DNA of 48,202 nt from CAZHPR01 sp964534305 (lineage in GTDB: Bacteria > Patescibacteriota > Minisyncoccia > Phycocordibacterales > WO2-35-19): assembly GCA_964534305.1 (NCBI GenBank), contig CAZHPR010000005.1, positions 1 through 48,202 on the forward strand, written 5' to 3'. The notes under the pieces were generated by a model. It did no database searches, had not been told where the DNA came from, and worked only from the letters and a program-made list of their open reading frames with translations. Within the stretch, counting starts at the first letter, position 1; each line of letters opens with the position of its first letter. This document shows, piece after piece, positions 1 to 6,933 of the stretch. Both the position numbers and the translations under genes were made by a program.

Positions 1-755
1 ACTTCGTTTGCATATTTTCTATAAGCGCAAAATTCGCAATCAAGACTAGCCTCGGGAATCTTTTCTGAATCAAGGGTTTCTTTTATTTTAAAAATTATAT
101 CTTCCACCCAATTATCCGTGCCAGTATAAGGAATAAGTGTGATATCAAAATCAAGTCTACCGTCAAAAGCTTCTCTATCCTTCCTTCCATTTACATAAAC
201 AAAGTATCCAGTATCAGAAACATTGTATCCGTTTTTTCGGAGGAGCCACTGATAAACCTCTATCTGTCTCTTGTATTGATTTTCCCATTTTGTATCAGAG
301 AGTTCTTCCATCTTCCCTTCCTTGGCAGTCGCTTTGTAGTCAACCACGATAAGTTCGTTATTTTTGTTTACCCAAATATCATCGATAGCCCCGGAGATTG
401 TTATGCCTGTATCTTTGTGAAAGTATTCTATTCCTTGGAAGTTGTCCCTCCAGATTTCCATATTTTTATCTTGCAGTGGTACAGCATCTACTCCATATGA
501 GTCCATAAGGGGGTGCGGAGTTTTCTGTTTTCTATGCATATCAAACTCCTTTTTTAATAGTTCATCTACCGCAATATTGAGTGTAAAGGCTGGGCCTCTT
601 GGTCTCGCTATACCTAGCTTGTTGTCTATGTAGAAACATTTTGGGCATTCGGTAAAGAGGTCTATTTTTGATCTAGAAAGTCTCCACTTCTCTCCTCCAT
701 AATTCCAATTGCTACTTCTTGGACCCAATCTTTTTTCTTTATTGAATTCTGCCAT
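1..755 (-). CDS. PD-(D/E)XK nuclease-family protein (AddB/Cas4-like), C-terminus cut by window edge
   Basis: Reading the minus strand from the ATG at 755 gives an open frame to the window edge (about 251 residues seen). The protein carries a CPKC pair about 40 residues in and a CEFC pair near the visible end. Between them lie a GAIDD-W stretch, VVDYKA (the D-x-K part of a PD-(D/E)XK active site) and a following QxxxY-like stretch (RQIEVYQWLL). This order matches the RecB/Cas4/AddB C-terminal nuclease fold, where paired cysteines often hold an Fe-S cluster. The start codon overlaps the stop of the upstream ATP-cone/Mrr gene (TAATG), so the two are probably translated together. The fold assignment is good. 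The biological role (repair, or defence) is not shown by the sequence. Confidence 0.8.
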   Translation of the reverse strand, partial: MAEFNKEKRLGPRSSNWNYGGEKWRLSRSKIDLFTECPKCFYIDNKLGIARPRGPAFTLNIAVDELLKKEFDMHRKQKTPHPLMDSYGVDAVPLQDKNMEIWRDNFQGIEYFHKDTGITISGAIDDIWVNKNNELIVVDYKATAKEGKMEELSDTKWENQYKRQIEVYQWLLRKNGYNVSDTGYFVYVNGRKDREAFDGRLDFDITLIPYTGTDNWVEDIIFKIKETLDSEKIPEASLDCEFCAYRKYANE

Positions 756-1600
756 TATTTTATATTCTGTATTAATTTTATTTCTTCTACCATTTTCTCC
801 AATTTTTCTTTGTGAACTCCTGATTGTAATACTATGTCTTGGTTTTCTATCGCTTGTTTGCATGTGATAACTCCTGATTGCATGAGGTTTGCCTTTTCCT
901 TTTGCGAAATACTGTCGAGAACTGTTATCGGGTGTAGACCACTTTCCTCTATCATACTCTGTAGGTTGCCTTCTCTTGGGTAGTTCCATCCTACAAGCTT
1001 CATATTTCTACAAAGAGCGTATTTTATTGCTTGTTCTGAAAACTTTGTATTGGTAATGAGCCAGCCTTCATCCAGTTTTCTCGATTGATCCCCAAAACCA
1101 GAAAATTCTTTGTCTGCCAAATCCGCCCATCTTGAGTTTACGTATAATACTGTTTTGAGGTCTGACTTCATTCCGAGCTCATTATGAAATTTGGCTTCTA
1201 CCATTACCAGCTTTTCTTCGTTCCACGCTGTTACATCTATTTCGTGTTCTACACAGTCTCCCTCCGCAACAAACTCTGTTGTCGCTTCAAAACCTTTGGT
1301 TCTAAATATTTCAGCGATAAGTTTTTCAAATGGGAATCCTGTTGGCCCCATATCCATGATTGCTCTGCGGAGTGAATACTTTACGGCGACTGGTTTTTTC
1401 TCTCTGTTTAATACCTCAAAGGCGTGCTTATAAATATCTCTAGTACTCATTCCGTCTTCTAGTTCTGCCCTTATATGGCTCAAAACCTTTTTTGCAGTAT
1501 CGTTATCTGCTCCAGATCTTTCTAAAGAATTTATAAGTTTGGACTCATCAAAAATCTCTCTTTCGCCGGTAGCTTTTGTTATATATATTTGTTCATTCAT
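755..1600 (-). CDS. ATP-cone domain fused to Mrr-like restriction endonuclease domain
   Basis: 281 aa from the ATG at 1600. This start is preferred over the longer frame because a perfect TATAAT ends 6 nt upstream of it. Residues 1-90 resemble an ATP-cone (ITKATGEREIFDESKL..., then SLRRAIMDMGPTGFPFEKL), the nucleotide-sensing module known from ribonucleotide reductase and NrdR. Residues about 95-180 look like a Mrr_cat PD-(D/E)XK nuclease: FEKLIAEIF followed by EIDVTA and then VMVEAKFH, giving the D...E-x-K active site. The C-terminal 100 residues are unassigned. The stop overlaps the start of the second PD-(D/E)XK gene. The architecture suggests a DNA-cleaving enzyme gated by nucleotide level; that role is inference. 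Confidence 0.82.
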   Translation of the reverse strand: MNEQIYITKATGEREIFDESKLINSLERSGADNDTAKKVLSHIRAELEDGMSTRDIYKHAFEVLNREKKPVAVKYSLRRAIMDMGPTGFPFEKLIAEIFRTKGFEATTEFVAEGDCVEHEIDVTAWNEEKLVMVEAKFHNELGMKSDLKTVLYVNSRWADLADKEFSGFGDQSRKLDEGWLITNTKFSEQAIKYALCRNMKLVGWNYPREGNLQSMIEESGLHPITVLDSISQKEKANLMQSGVITCKQAIENQDIVLQSGVHKEKLEKMVEEIKLIQNIK

Positions 1601-1606
1601 TCTCGT

Positions 1607-1612
1607 ATTATA
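1607..1612 (-). promoter_or_regulatory. -10 box of a leaderless promoter
   Basis: TATAAT on the minus strand, with exactly 6 nt between it and the ATG at 1600. Transcription would start at the A of the start codon. Confidence 0.7.
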
Positions 1613-1620
1613 TCGCATTA

Positions 1621-2823
1621 TTATGCAGACTGTGCAATCACTCCTCCACCCAACATTTTGTTCTTTTCGTAGAGTACCAAAGACTGCCCGGAAGATAATC
1701 CCCAAGGTTTTTCTTTGAACAATATGTATACACCATCGTTGTCTATCTTTATTTTGCACTTTATTTTTTCTTGTCGGTATCTTATTCGAGCAAAATATTC
1801 TTTGTCTGTTTCGGGCGCTTTGCCTTCTATCCAGTTGATGCTATTTAACAAAATCTTAAAAAATTTCTCCGAGGAAAGTCTGGCCTCACCCACTTCTGTG
1901 GGGGAGGAGACCCGAGGACTTTCGGAAGAGAATTTTTTTATAGATTTTGATTTTGGAGATGAGATTTCCTGATGAGGAGCCACAGTTATTGTATTATTTC
2001 TTATATCTTTCTTTACAACATACAGAGGAGAGTCCTCTGGGGATTTTTTTGTAATATTAAATCCGTGCCTTTCTCCAATGGTAAAGAAAAAGGCCCCCGG
2101 ATGCTCGCCGATTATTTCTCCTTCCTCACTCAACACATCTCCCTTTTTGGGCTTTATGTATCTAGAGAGAAACTCTTTCATATCAACTTGTCCAAGGAAG
2201 CAAAGACCCTGACTATCCTTCCTAGTTGCTTGAGGCAGCCCAAACTTTTCTGCCAACTTCCTTACCTCTGGTTTTTGTAAATGTCCTATCGGAAAGAGGA
2301 TATGTCTCAGCTGGTCTGGTCTTAATGTCCAGAGGAAGTATGATTGATCTTTGTTGCTATCGTCTCCTTCCCATAATTCATAATTCTTACTTCTTGATTC
2401 TACGCGAAGCGTGTAGTGTCCTGTTGCGACAAAGTTTGCCCCACTCTTGAGTGCAAAATTCAAAAAGTGTCCAAACTTTATTTCTTTGTTGCAGAGAACG
2501 TCAGGATTGGGAGTCCTACCTTCTCTGTATTCTTGTATCATATAGTCAACGATTTCTTTTTTGTATTCTTTTTCTAAATCAAGTGTTATAAATGGTATAT
2601 CAAGTATGGCAGCGGCCCGCATTGCGCTCCGCCTGTCTTCTTTCCAAGTACAAGGATAGCCTTCTGGGGTCCAGGCTTTGATAAATACTCCGGTAACATC
2701 AAAACCTTGCTTTTTAAGCAATGCGGCAGAGACAGAAGAGTCTACTCCCCCAGAAAGTCCCACGAAGACTCTGGGCTTAGATTCTGGATTTAAGATTCTG
2801 GATTTAAGATGTTGACTTTTCAT
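1621..2823 (-). CDS. mnmA: tRNA-specific 2-thiouridylase MnmA
   Basis: 400 aa; bacterial MnmA is usually about 360-370. It makes 2-thiouridine at the wobble position of tRNA Lys, Glu and Gln in the cytoplasm. The PP-loop SGGVDSS is at residues 24-30. The catalytic cysteines sit in NPDVLCNKE and GLCFLG, and the ATGHY segment is present. The C-terminal domain ends with the typical PWGLSSGQSLVLYE stretch. The extra length comes from about 30 residues at 294-322 (rich in S, E and P), encoded by an imperfect inverted repeat inserted in frame. The N-terminus also contains a tandem 14-bp repeat that codes for LKSRILNPESK. A CATTAT hexamer lies 5 nt before the ATG. The identification is secure. Confidence 0.96.
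   Translation of the reverse strand: MKSQHLKSRILNPESKPRVFVGLSGGVDSSVSAALLKKQGFDVTGVFIKAWTPEGYPCTWKEDRRSAMRAAAILDIPFITLDLEKEYKKEIVDYMIQEYREGRTPNPDVLCNKEIKFGHFLNFALKSGANFVATGHYTLRVESRSKNYELWEGDDSNKDQSYFLWTLRPDQLRHILFPIGHLQKPEVRKLAEKFGLPQATRKDSQGLCFLGQVDMKEFLSRYIKPKKGDVLSEEGEIIGEHPGAFFFTIGERHGFNITKKSPEDSPLYVVKKDIRNNTITVAPHQEISSPKSKSIKKFSSESPRVSSPTEVGEARLSSEKFFKILLNSINWIEGKAPETDKEYFARIRYRQEKIKCKIKIDNDGVYILFKEKPWGLSSGQSLVLYEKNKMLGGGVIAQSA
1857..1940. repeat. Imperfect inverted repeat inside mnmA
   Basis: The left arm (about 1859-1891, through AGTCTGGCCTCACCCA) and the right arm (about 1899-1940, through GTGGGGGAGGAGACCCGAGGACT) are largely complementary and form a long hairpin of about 80 nt. It lies in frame in the C-terminal part of mnmA and codes for a low-complexity insertion the family lacks. 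It resembles the palindromic elements found within Rickettsia genes, though no homology is claimed. Confidence 0.6.
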
Positions 2824-2876
2824 AGCGAATAATGTTATATGATTTGCAGACTTTTGGCAATGAAGGGAGAGAGAGT

Positions 2877-3206
2877 ATGATAGTCAACCTTAGTATTTCA
2901 GGTCATCTGACTTTGGGTGATCCGGAAAGTCAACTCAAGCTTGCATCAATTGAGTTAATTGCCCTCTACTTTCGAGTTGGAGGCAGTCACTTTACCACCG
3001 TGTCGAAGATCGCTGATATTATAATTGGCCTTGACAGCGCGTGTGTGTCAGAAGGTAGGGTGGTCTTCTGTGTAGAGAAACTTGGCGGAAGGTCTGCTAG
3101 ATTTCTATACAATCGTAGTGACAACGGTGGATTTATTTCAGAACACAGTCAACCGAACAGGGTCCTTACACCCACAGCTTTTCTCACCACAATTCTGGGA
3201 GACTGA
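2877..3206 (+). CDS. Small protein of unknown function
   Basis: 109 aa from the ATG at 2877, chosen because AAGGGAG lies 8 nt upstream; a longer frame from 2832 has no such signal. I do not recognise the family. The protein is soluble-looking, without signal peptide or membrane segment (ISGHLTLGDPESQL..., ending LTTILGD). It is transcribed divergently from mnmA and followed at once by a strong hairpin terminator. Base composition is visibly richer in GC than its neighbours. Codon choice and a clean SD-ORF-terminator unit make it a likely real gene. Confidence 0.6.
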   Translation: MIVNLSISGHLTLGDPESQLKLASIELIALYFRVGGSHFTTVSKIADIIIGLDSACVSEGRVVFCVEKLGGRSARFLYNRSDNGGFISEHSQPNRVLTPTAFLTTILGD

Positions 3207-3212
3207 GTATTC

Positions 3213-3251
3213 GCCCTCGACCGCTACGGCGCGTCGGGGGCTTCGCTTTTT
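3213..3251 (+). terminator. Intrinsic terminator of the 2877-3206 gene
   Basis: Stem GCCCTCGAC (3213-3221) with GTCGGGGGC (3233-3241), one G-U pair, followed by a run of T at 3247-3251. Confidence 0.75.
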
Positions 3252-3253
3252 AT

Positions 3254-3379
3254 AATCTCCCCCTAACCCCCTCTTTACTTTAAAGAGGGGGAAACGCACA
3301 ACGCATTGTTTACAGAGAGAAATAATAAATAGTAGTCACCTCCTCTTTAATATAAAGAGGAGGCCGGGGAGGAGATTAG
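3254..3379. repeat. Two palindromic intergenic elements
   Basis: The first (3254-3291) is centred on CCCCTCTTT-act-TTAAAGAGGGG. The second (3338-3379) is centred on CTCCTCTTTA-ata-TAAAGAGGAG. Both carry outer C-rich/G-rich arms of the type CCCCCTAACCCC or GGCCGGGGAGGAG. Relatives occur at 16705-16747, 26549-26586 and 26974-27013. They look like a REP-like family. Confidence 0.6.
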
Positions 3380-3394
3380 AAAAAGTTTGTGAGA

Positions 3395-4492
3395 TTAATC
3401 CAAATAAGCTTCTCTGTTTCTTTTGTGTCCTTCGAAATCTACCGCATAATACATATTGCCGCGCTTGTCTGACATAAAGTACCAATATTGATTTGGGGTA
3501 GGAGTAATCGCGGCCCTTATAGAATCAATCCCTGGATTGTTGATCGGTGTCGGAGGCAAACCTTTGTTTACATAAGTGTTATAGCTATGGTCTTCTTGCA
3601 AGTCTTCTTTGCTCAGGGTATAGGAATTTTTGCCGTTGTAATATTTGAACGGAGCATCTACCTGCATAGGCATATCTTTTCTTATTCGTCTCCAGAGAAT
3701 ATCAGAGATAAGTCTCTTTGATTCTAGGCTATTACCCTCTCCTTCTAAGATGGAGGCCATTGTCATCACCTCATCAAGAGGTTTTTCAAACTTGGCAATA
3801 TCAGCTTCATAAATCTTTATGTTCCTGGCGAAGTTTTCTCTCATCATAAGGATCACATCATCAGCATCACTGTTTGGCATAAAGAAATAAGTGTCTGGAA
3901 AGAGGTACCCCTCAAACTTACCATCATCAACCTTGTTTATAAAATCTTCTCTATCAAATGACGGTAGTTCGGTTTCCAATAAATCAGCTATCTCATAAGA
4001 AGACAATCCTTCGGGTATCGTTACCCTTATGGAGATAAGACCAAATCTGCCTTTATAAATAGTTCTTGCGACACTCAAAACACCGACAGGTTCAGGAAAG
4101 TAGTAATCTCCCGCTATTATATTTTTTTCGCCACCAAAAAGAATAACGAAATTTTTTAACCAAAAAGACGACCTCACTACTCCAGAGGTAGCGAATTTAT
4201 CGGCTACTTCTCCAAGGGATTCTCCCCTCTCTATACTGACAAGGGCGTGTTGCGGAAAAGGTCTTGGCGATCTCCAAAATATAAGTTGCATAAAAAGAAG
4301 TATCAAAACAACACCGCATAAGGAATAAAATATTTTCCAGAAATTTCTATCAAAAAAGCTTGATCTCCTAGATAGCCTATCTCTGATTAGAAGAAGATTT
4401 TTGTTGTTTTCTATTTTTGATTGCAGCTTAGCTACCCTCTCTCTCTGGTTTTGGATCCAGAGTTTTAGTTTGTCTAGAATTTTTGAAATCAT
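3395..4492 (-). CDS. mltG: Endolytic murein transglycosylase MltG (YceG family)
   Basis: 365 aa. MltG cuts nascent glycan strands of peptidoglycan at the outer face of the membrane and sets strand length. Residues 1-50 are cytoplasmic and basic, and residues 52-73 form one membrane helix. A LysM-like part follows (LVSIERGESLGEVADKFA...), then the catalytic domain with IPEGLSSYEIADLL, GYLFPDTYFF and ASILEGEG, where E249 is the expected catalytic glutamate. The C-terminus has the family end GLPPTPINNPG and AITPTPNQYWYFM. The ATG overlaps the stop of the upstream 410-aa gene by ATGA, so the two are translationally coupled. The identification is secure. Confidence 0.95.
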   Translation of the reverse strand: MISKILDKLKLWIQNQRERVAKLQSKIENNKNLLLIRDRLSRRSSFFDRNFWKIFYSLCGVVLILLFMQLIFWRSPRPFPQHALVSIERGESLGEVADKFATSGVVRSSFWLKNFVILFGGEKNIIAGDYYFPEPVGVLSVARTIYKGRFGLISIRVTIPEGLSSYEIADLLETELPSFDREDFINKVDDGKFEGYLFPDTYFFMPNSDADDVILMMRENFARNIKIYEADIAKFEKPLDEVMTMASILEGEGNSLESKRLISDILWRRIRKDMPMQVDAPFKYYNGKNSYTLSKEDLQEDHSYNTYVNKGLPPTPINNPGIDSIRAAITPTPNQYWYFMSDKRGNMYYAVDFEGHKRNREAYLD

Positions 4493-5721
4493 AGTGGAAG
4501 ATTAGAAGGAGCTTCTGCTTTCTTTGAAGGAACTCTCTCAAATGTAGGAGTACCGGCAACAGCTCCTGGGAAGTGATAAATGGTTGCAAGTTCTTCTGCG
4601 TTTAACACGAATGGTTTGCTATAAAACTTTTTGCCCATAAATGGAGAATAAAAATATCTTCTCATCTTGTACTCATCAAGAGCTTTGGGCTTGAGCTTCT
4701 CCTTGGCTCCAAACCATTCTTGCCAAGGGTAGTCAAAGATCGTAAACCAGCCCGCTGGTTTAAATCCGTTGAGATCAAGAGAGCCGTACTGCTTTAGACA
4801 CCCCAAGATGCCTCCATTTAGGGCGCTGTTAAATTTGTCTTTGTCTGATATATGTACTGATCTTATACCACAGTCAAAAGGCAATTTGGTCACACTCCTC
4901 TCGAGAGCTGCGATTTTTTCCGCCTCTCCCTTTGTTGGTATTCTGCCAAAGGCTGCTCCTTCTAGCTTGGTACTCTCTATGATCTTTTTTATTTCTGCTT
5001 TTGCACTATCTTTCCAACTATCTTCCTTTTCTCCAAAAACATCAGCCAGTCTTCTTTTCTTGTGAGCTCTTATTAGTATTTGTATCCAAATATTCTGACC
5101 TTCTGTTATTGATCCAAGAAGTTCTATAACCGCAGTCATCGGGTCTACCTTGAGTTCTTCTTTTGGATCTTTGTCTAGTCCGTAATCAACGTAAGTTTTT
5201 ATCGGAAATGGATCTGGCTGGGTAAGGGCAAACTCGGCTGCCCAAATTTCATTTTTCTCCGGGTGATAGTAGAAAGGTATAGAATAGTCTGGTACCTCGT
5301 ATATTTCTACTCCTGGATACTGAGAGTATATCTGCGCCTCTAGGACATTTTTGAATTTGCTCCAAGTCCATATATAAAAATGGATCTTACCTCCCAAAGA
5401 TACTATCTCCAATGAAAACCAAGCCCTGGTCTGTCCTTTCCATATCCTATCTATCCAGGTACCCTCTCCACCACCTTGGTGTAGGGCGCCCAAGACTATC
5501 TCCATTGCAAGTGGCGACTTGAAAACGTCTTTGGGAACTTTTATTTCCAAAAGTATCGGTTTTTGTTTTGACCAAAATTCTGAACGTCTATAGTAAAGCC
5601 AGGCTTTGAATGCCATAACAAAAAGTATGATAGGTAGCCAGAGCGGCATCGTAATATAGATATACCGAAAAGCTTTTATAAGGTTGCTCCACAGTTCGGT
5701 CGAAAATAAACTTTCAAACAT
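4489..5721 (-). CDS. CPR-type membrane protein, function unknown (resembles domains found with type IV secretion-like ATPases)
   Basis: 410 aa. One membrane helix lies near residues 22-46 (YITMPLWLPIILFVMAFKAWLYY), followed by a large soluble part. That part contains a conserved-looking block, ALHQGGGEGTWIDRIWKG and then TRAWFSLEIVSLGG and IHFYIW. To my memory this resembles proteins in CPR genomes that precede or form the N-terminal part of DUF87/TraG-like ATPases; no such ATPase is visible here. The start is set by TAAAAT ending 6 nt before the ATG. It overlaps mltG (ATGA), which suggests a role at the cell envelope. Function is unknown. Confidence 0.75.
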   Translation of the reverse strand: MFESLFSTELWSNLIKAFRYIYITMPLWLPIILFVMAFKAWLYYRRSEFWSKQKPILLEIKVPKDVFKSPLAMEIVLGALHQGGGEGTWIDRIWKGQTRAWFSLEIVSLGGKIHFYIWTWSKFKNVLEAQIYSQYPGVEIYEVPDYSIPFYYHPEKNEIWAAEFALTQPDPFPIKTYVDYGLDKDPKEELKVDPMTAVIELLGSITEGQNIWIQILIRAHKKRRLADVFGEKEDSWKDSAKAEIKKIIESTKLEGAAFGRIPTKGEAEKIAALERSVTKLPFDCGIRSVHISDKDKFNSALNGGILGCLKQYGSLDLNGFKPAGWFTIFDYPWQEWFGAKEKLKPKALDEYKMRRYFYSPFMGKKFYSKPFVLNAEELATIYHFPGAVAGTPTFERVPSKKAEAPSNLPL

Positions 5722-5727
5722 AGACTA

Positions 5728-5733
5728 ATTTTA
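5728..5733 (-). promoter_or_regulatory. -10 box of a leaderless promoter
   Basis: TAAAAT on the minus strand, 6 nt before the ATG at 5721. Confidence 0.6.
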
Positions 5734-5762
5734 GTTTAGAAGAGGTATCAAATCAAGCAAAC

Positions 5763-5783
5763 AAAAATCCGGCTTGTGGCCGG
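5763..5783 (-). terminator. Intrinsic terminator after the sigma-4/HARE gene
   Basis: Minus strand: stem CCGGC-CACAA-GCCGG followed by ATTTTTG. It lies 20 nt after the stop of 5803-6858. Confidence 0.75.
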
Positions 5784-5802
5784 GACTTTTGTTTTGTCTA
5801 TT

Positions 5803-6858
5803 TTAAGCTACTGTGTACAAACCTTGCTTATTTTTCTTGAAGAATTTTGGGTTCTGTAGGTTTACTAGAATGGTGTTTTGTTTTACGTATCTTTCTTTCA
5901 TCACCTTCTCTAGTATTTGGTCTTTTGAAAGAGGGCCTTCTTTTTTGATTATATCTTTGATCACGTCTCTTACTACTCCTGTTGAGTATCCCCATTCTTT
6001 AAGAGCGTATAGACCTCTTCCTACAAGTACAAACCTAGGATCTTTTATTAGTTCGTTGTGGGTTGTAGCTACGTGAGCTTTCTTTTTGAAGATCTCGCTT
6101 ATGAGCCTTGCAACTTCTCTAAAGTGGATAGGAGAACCGTGTTTTCTGAGTATAAGATATGCGTAGTCTCTTACCCCTTTTGTTTTTATGTTTGAAGATT
6201 TTGATTTGCCCCATTCACCAAGAGGGTTCTTTGCAATGTTCTTGGAGATTGATAGCCATCTTGTAAGTATCTCATCTTTTTTATATTCCTCGGAAACATC
6301 TTTCAAATGATCCAAGAACGAGGAAACAATTTCTGATTCTGCAACTATCTCATCATCATCCAATTTTTCATAAAGCTTTTTTAGGGCGTTGTGTATTCTG
6401 TCGGCTAGCTCTTTGTCTATATGCCACCTGTGCTTGAAGTCCGCATCCTCTTTTATTTTGTTGAACTGATCTCCAATAACAAGCATAAAGTGCAAGAACT
6501 TCTTGGTGCTTGAGTCTGTAGATAGATGTTCTAGTAGGTCTTCTTCAGAAATTATAGAACCCATTGCTTTGATGACCTGCTTGAGTTCATCAAATGGAGC
6601 TTGATCCTTTGTATAGCTATCAGATTTTCTTATGTGGTTTATTGCATAATTCTCAATTTGTCTCACCCTCTCTCTCGTTATGCCATATTTCTTGCCGATT
6701 GATTCTAGAGTCATCTCCTCACCGCTAGCTCCTAGACCAAACCTGCCTACGATCACGTCTTGAGCTCTATCTGGGAGAGAACTCAAAAGCTTTTTTACTA
6801 CCTGCTTTGGTTTAAAACTTAGAGAGACCTCTTTCTTTTTGTTTTTTGTTTCCTTCAT
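5803..6858 (-). CDS. Sigma-70 region 4-like / HARE-HTH DNA-binding protein
   Basis: 351 aa. Residues about 20-80 match sigma-70 region 4 (LPDRAQDVIVGRFGL, then TLESIGKKYGITRERVRQIE), which in sigma factors binds the -35 element. Regions 1 to 3 of a sigma factor are missing, so it cannot act alone as one. A helical middle (100-220) is unassigned. The C-terminus has a HARE-HTH winged helix (HGSPIHFREVARLISEIF ... VGRGLYALKEWG) and a second winged-helix-like copy (EGPLSKDQILEKVMKERY ... NPKFFKKNKQGLYTV). HARE-HTH also occurs in the RNA polymerase delta subunit. A role as a transcription modulator is likely. Two TATAAT boxes lie 15-35 nt upstream, and the gene ends in its own terminator. Confidence 0.85.
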   Translation of the reverse strand: MKETKNKKKEVSLSFKPKQVVKKLLSSLPDRAQDVIVGRFGLGASGEEMTLESIGKKYGITRERVRQIENYAINHIRKSDSYTKDQAPFDELKQVIKAMGSIISEEDLLEHLSTDSSTKKFLHFMLVIGDQFNKIKEDADFKHRWHIDKELADRIHNALKKLYEKLDDDEIVAESEIVSSFLDHLKDVSEEYKKDEILTRWLSISKNIAKNPLGEWGKSKSSNIKTKGVRDYAYLILRKHGSPIHFREVARLISEIFKKKAHVATTHNELIKDPRFVLVGRGLYALKEWGYSTGVVRDVIKDIIKKEGPLSKDQILEKVMKERYVKQNTILVNLQNPKFFKKNKQGLYTVA

Positions 6859-6933
6859 AATTTTATAAATTTTGATTATACAATATTATTATACCACATT
6901 TGTTGTACCTAAGTTCTATCAAACATATACTAT

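Noticed and set aside
3254..3379. A CRISPR array
   Set aside because: Only two non-identical palindromes with no regular spacer structure; no cas genes in the window. The PD-(D/E)XK gene at 1-755 is Cas4-like in fold only.
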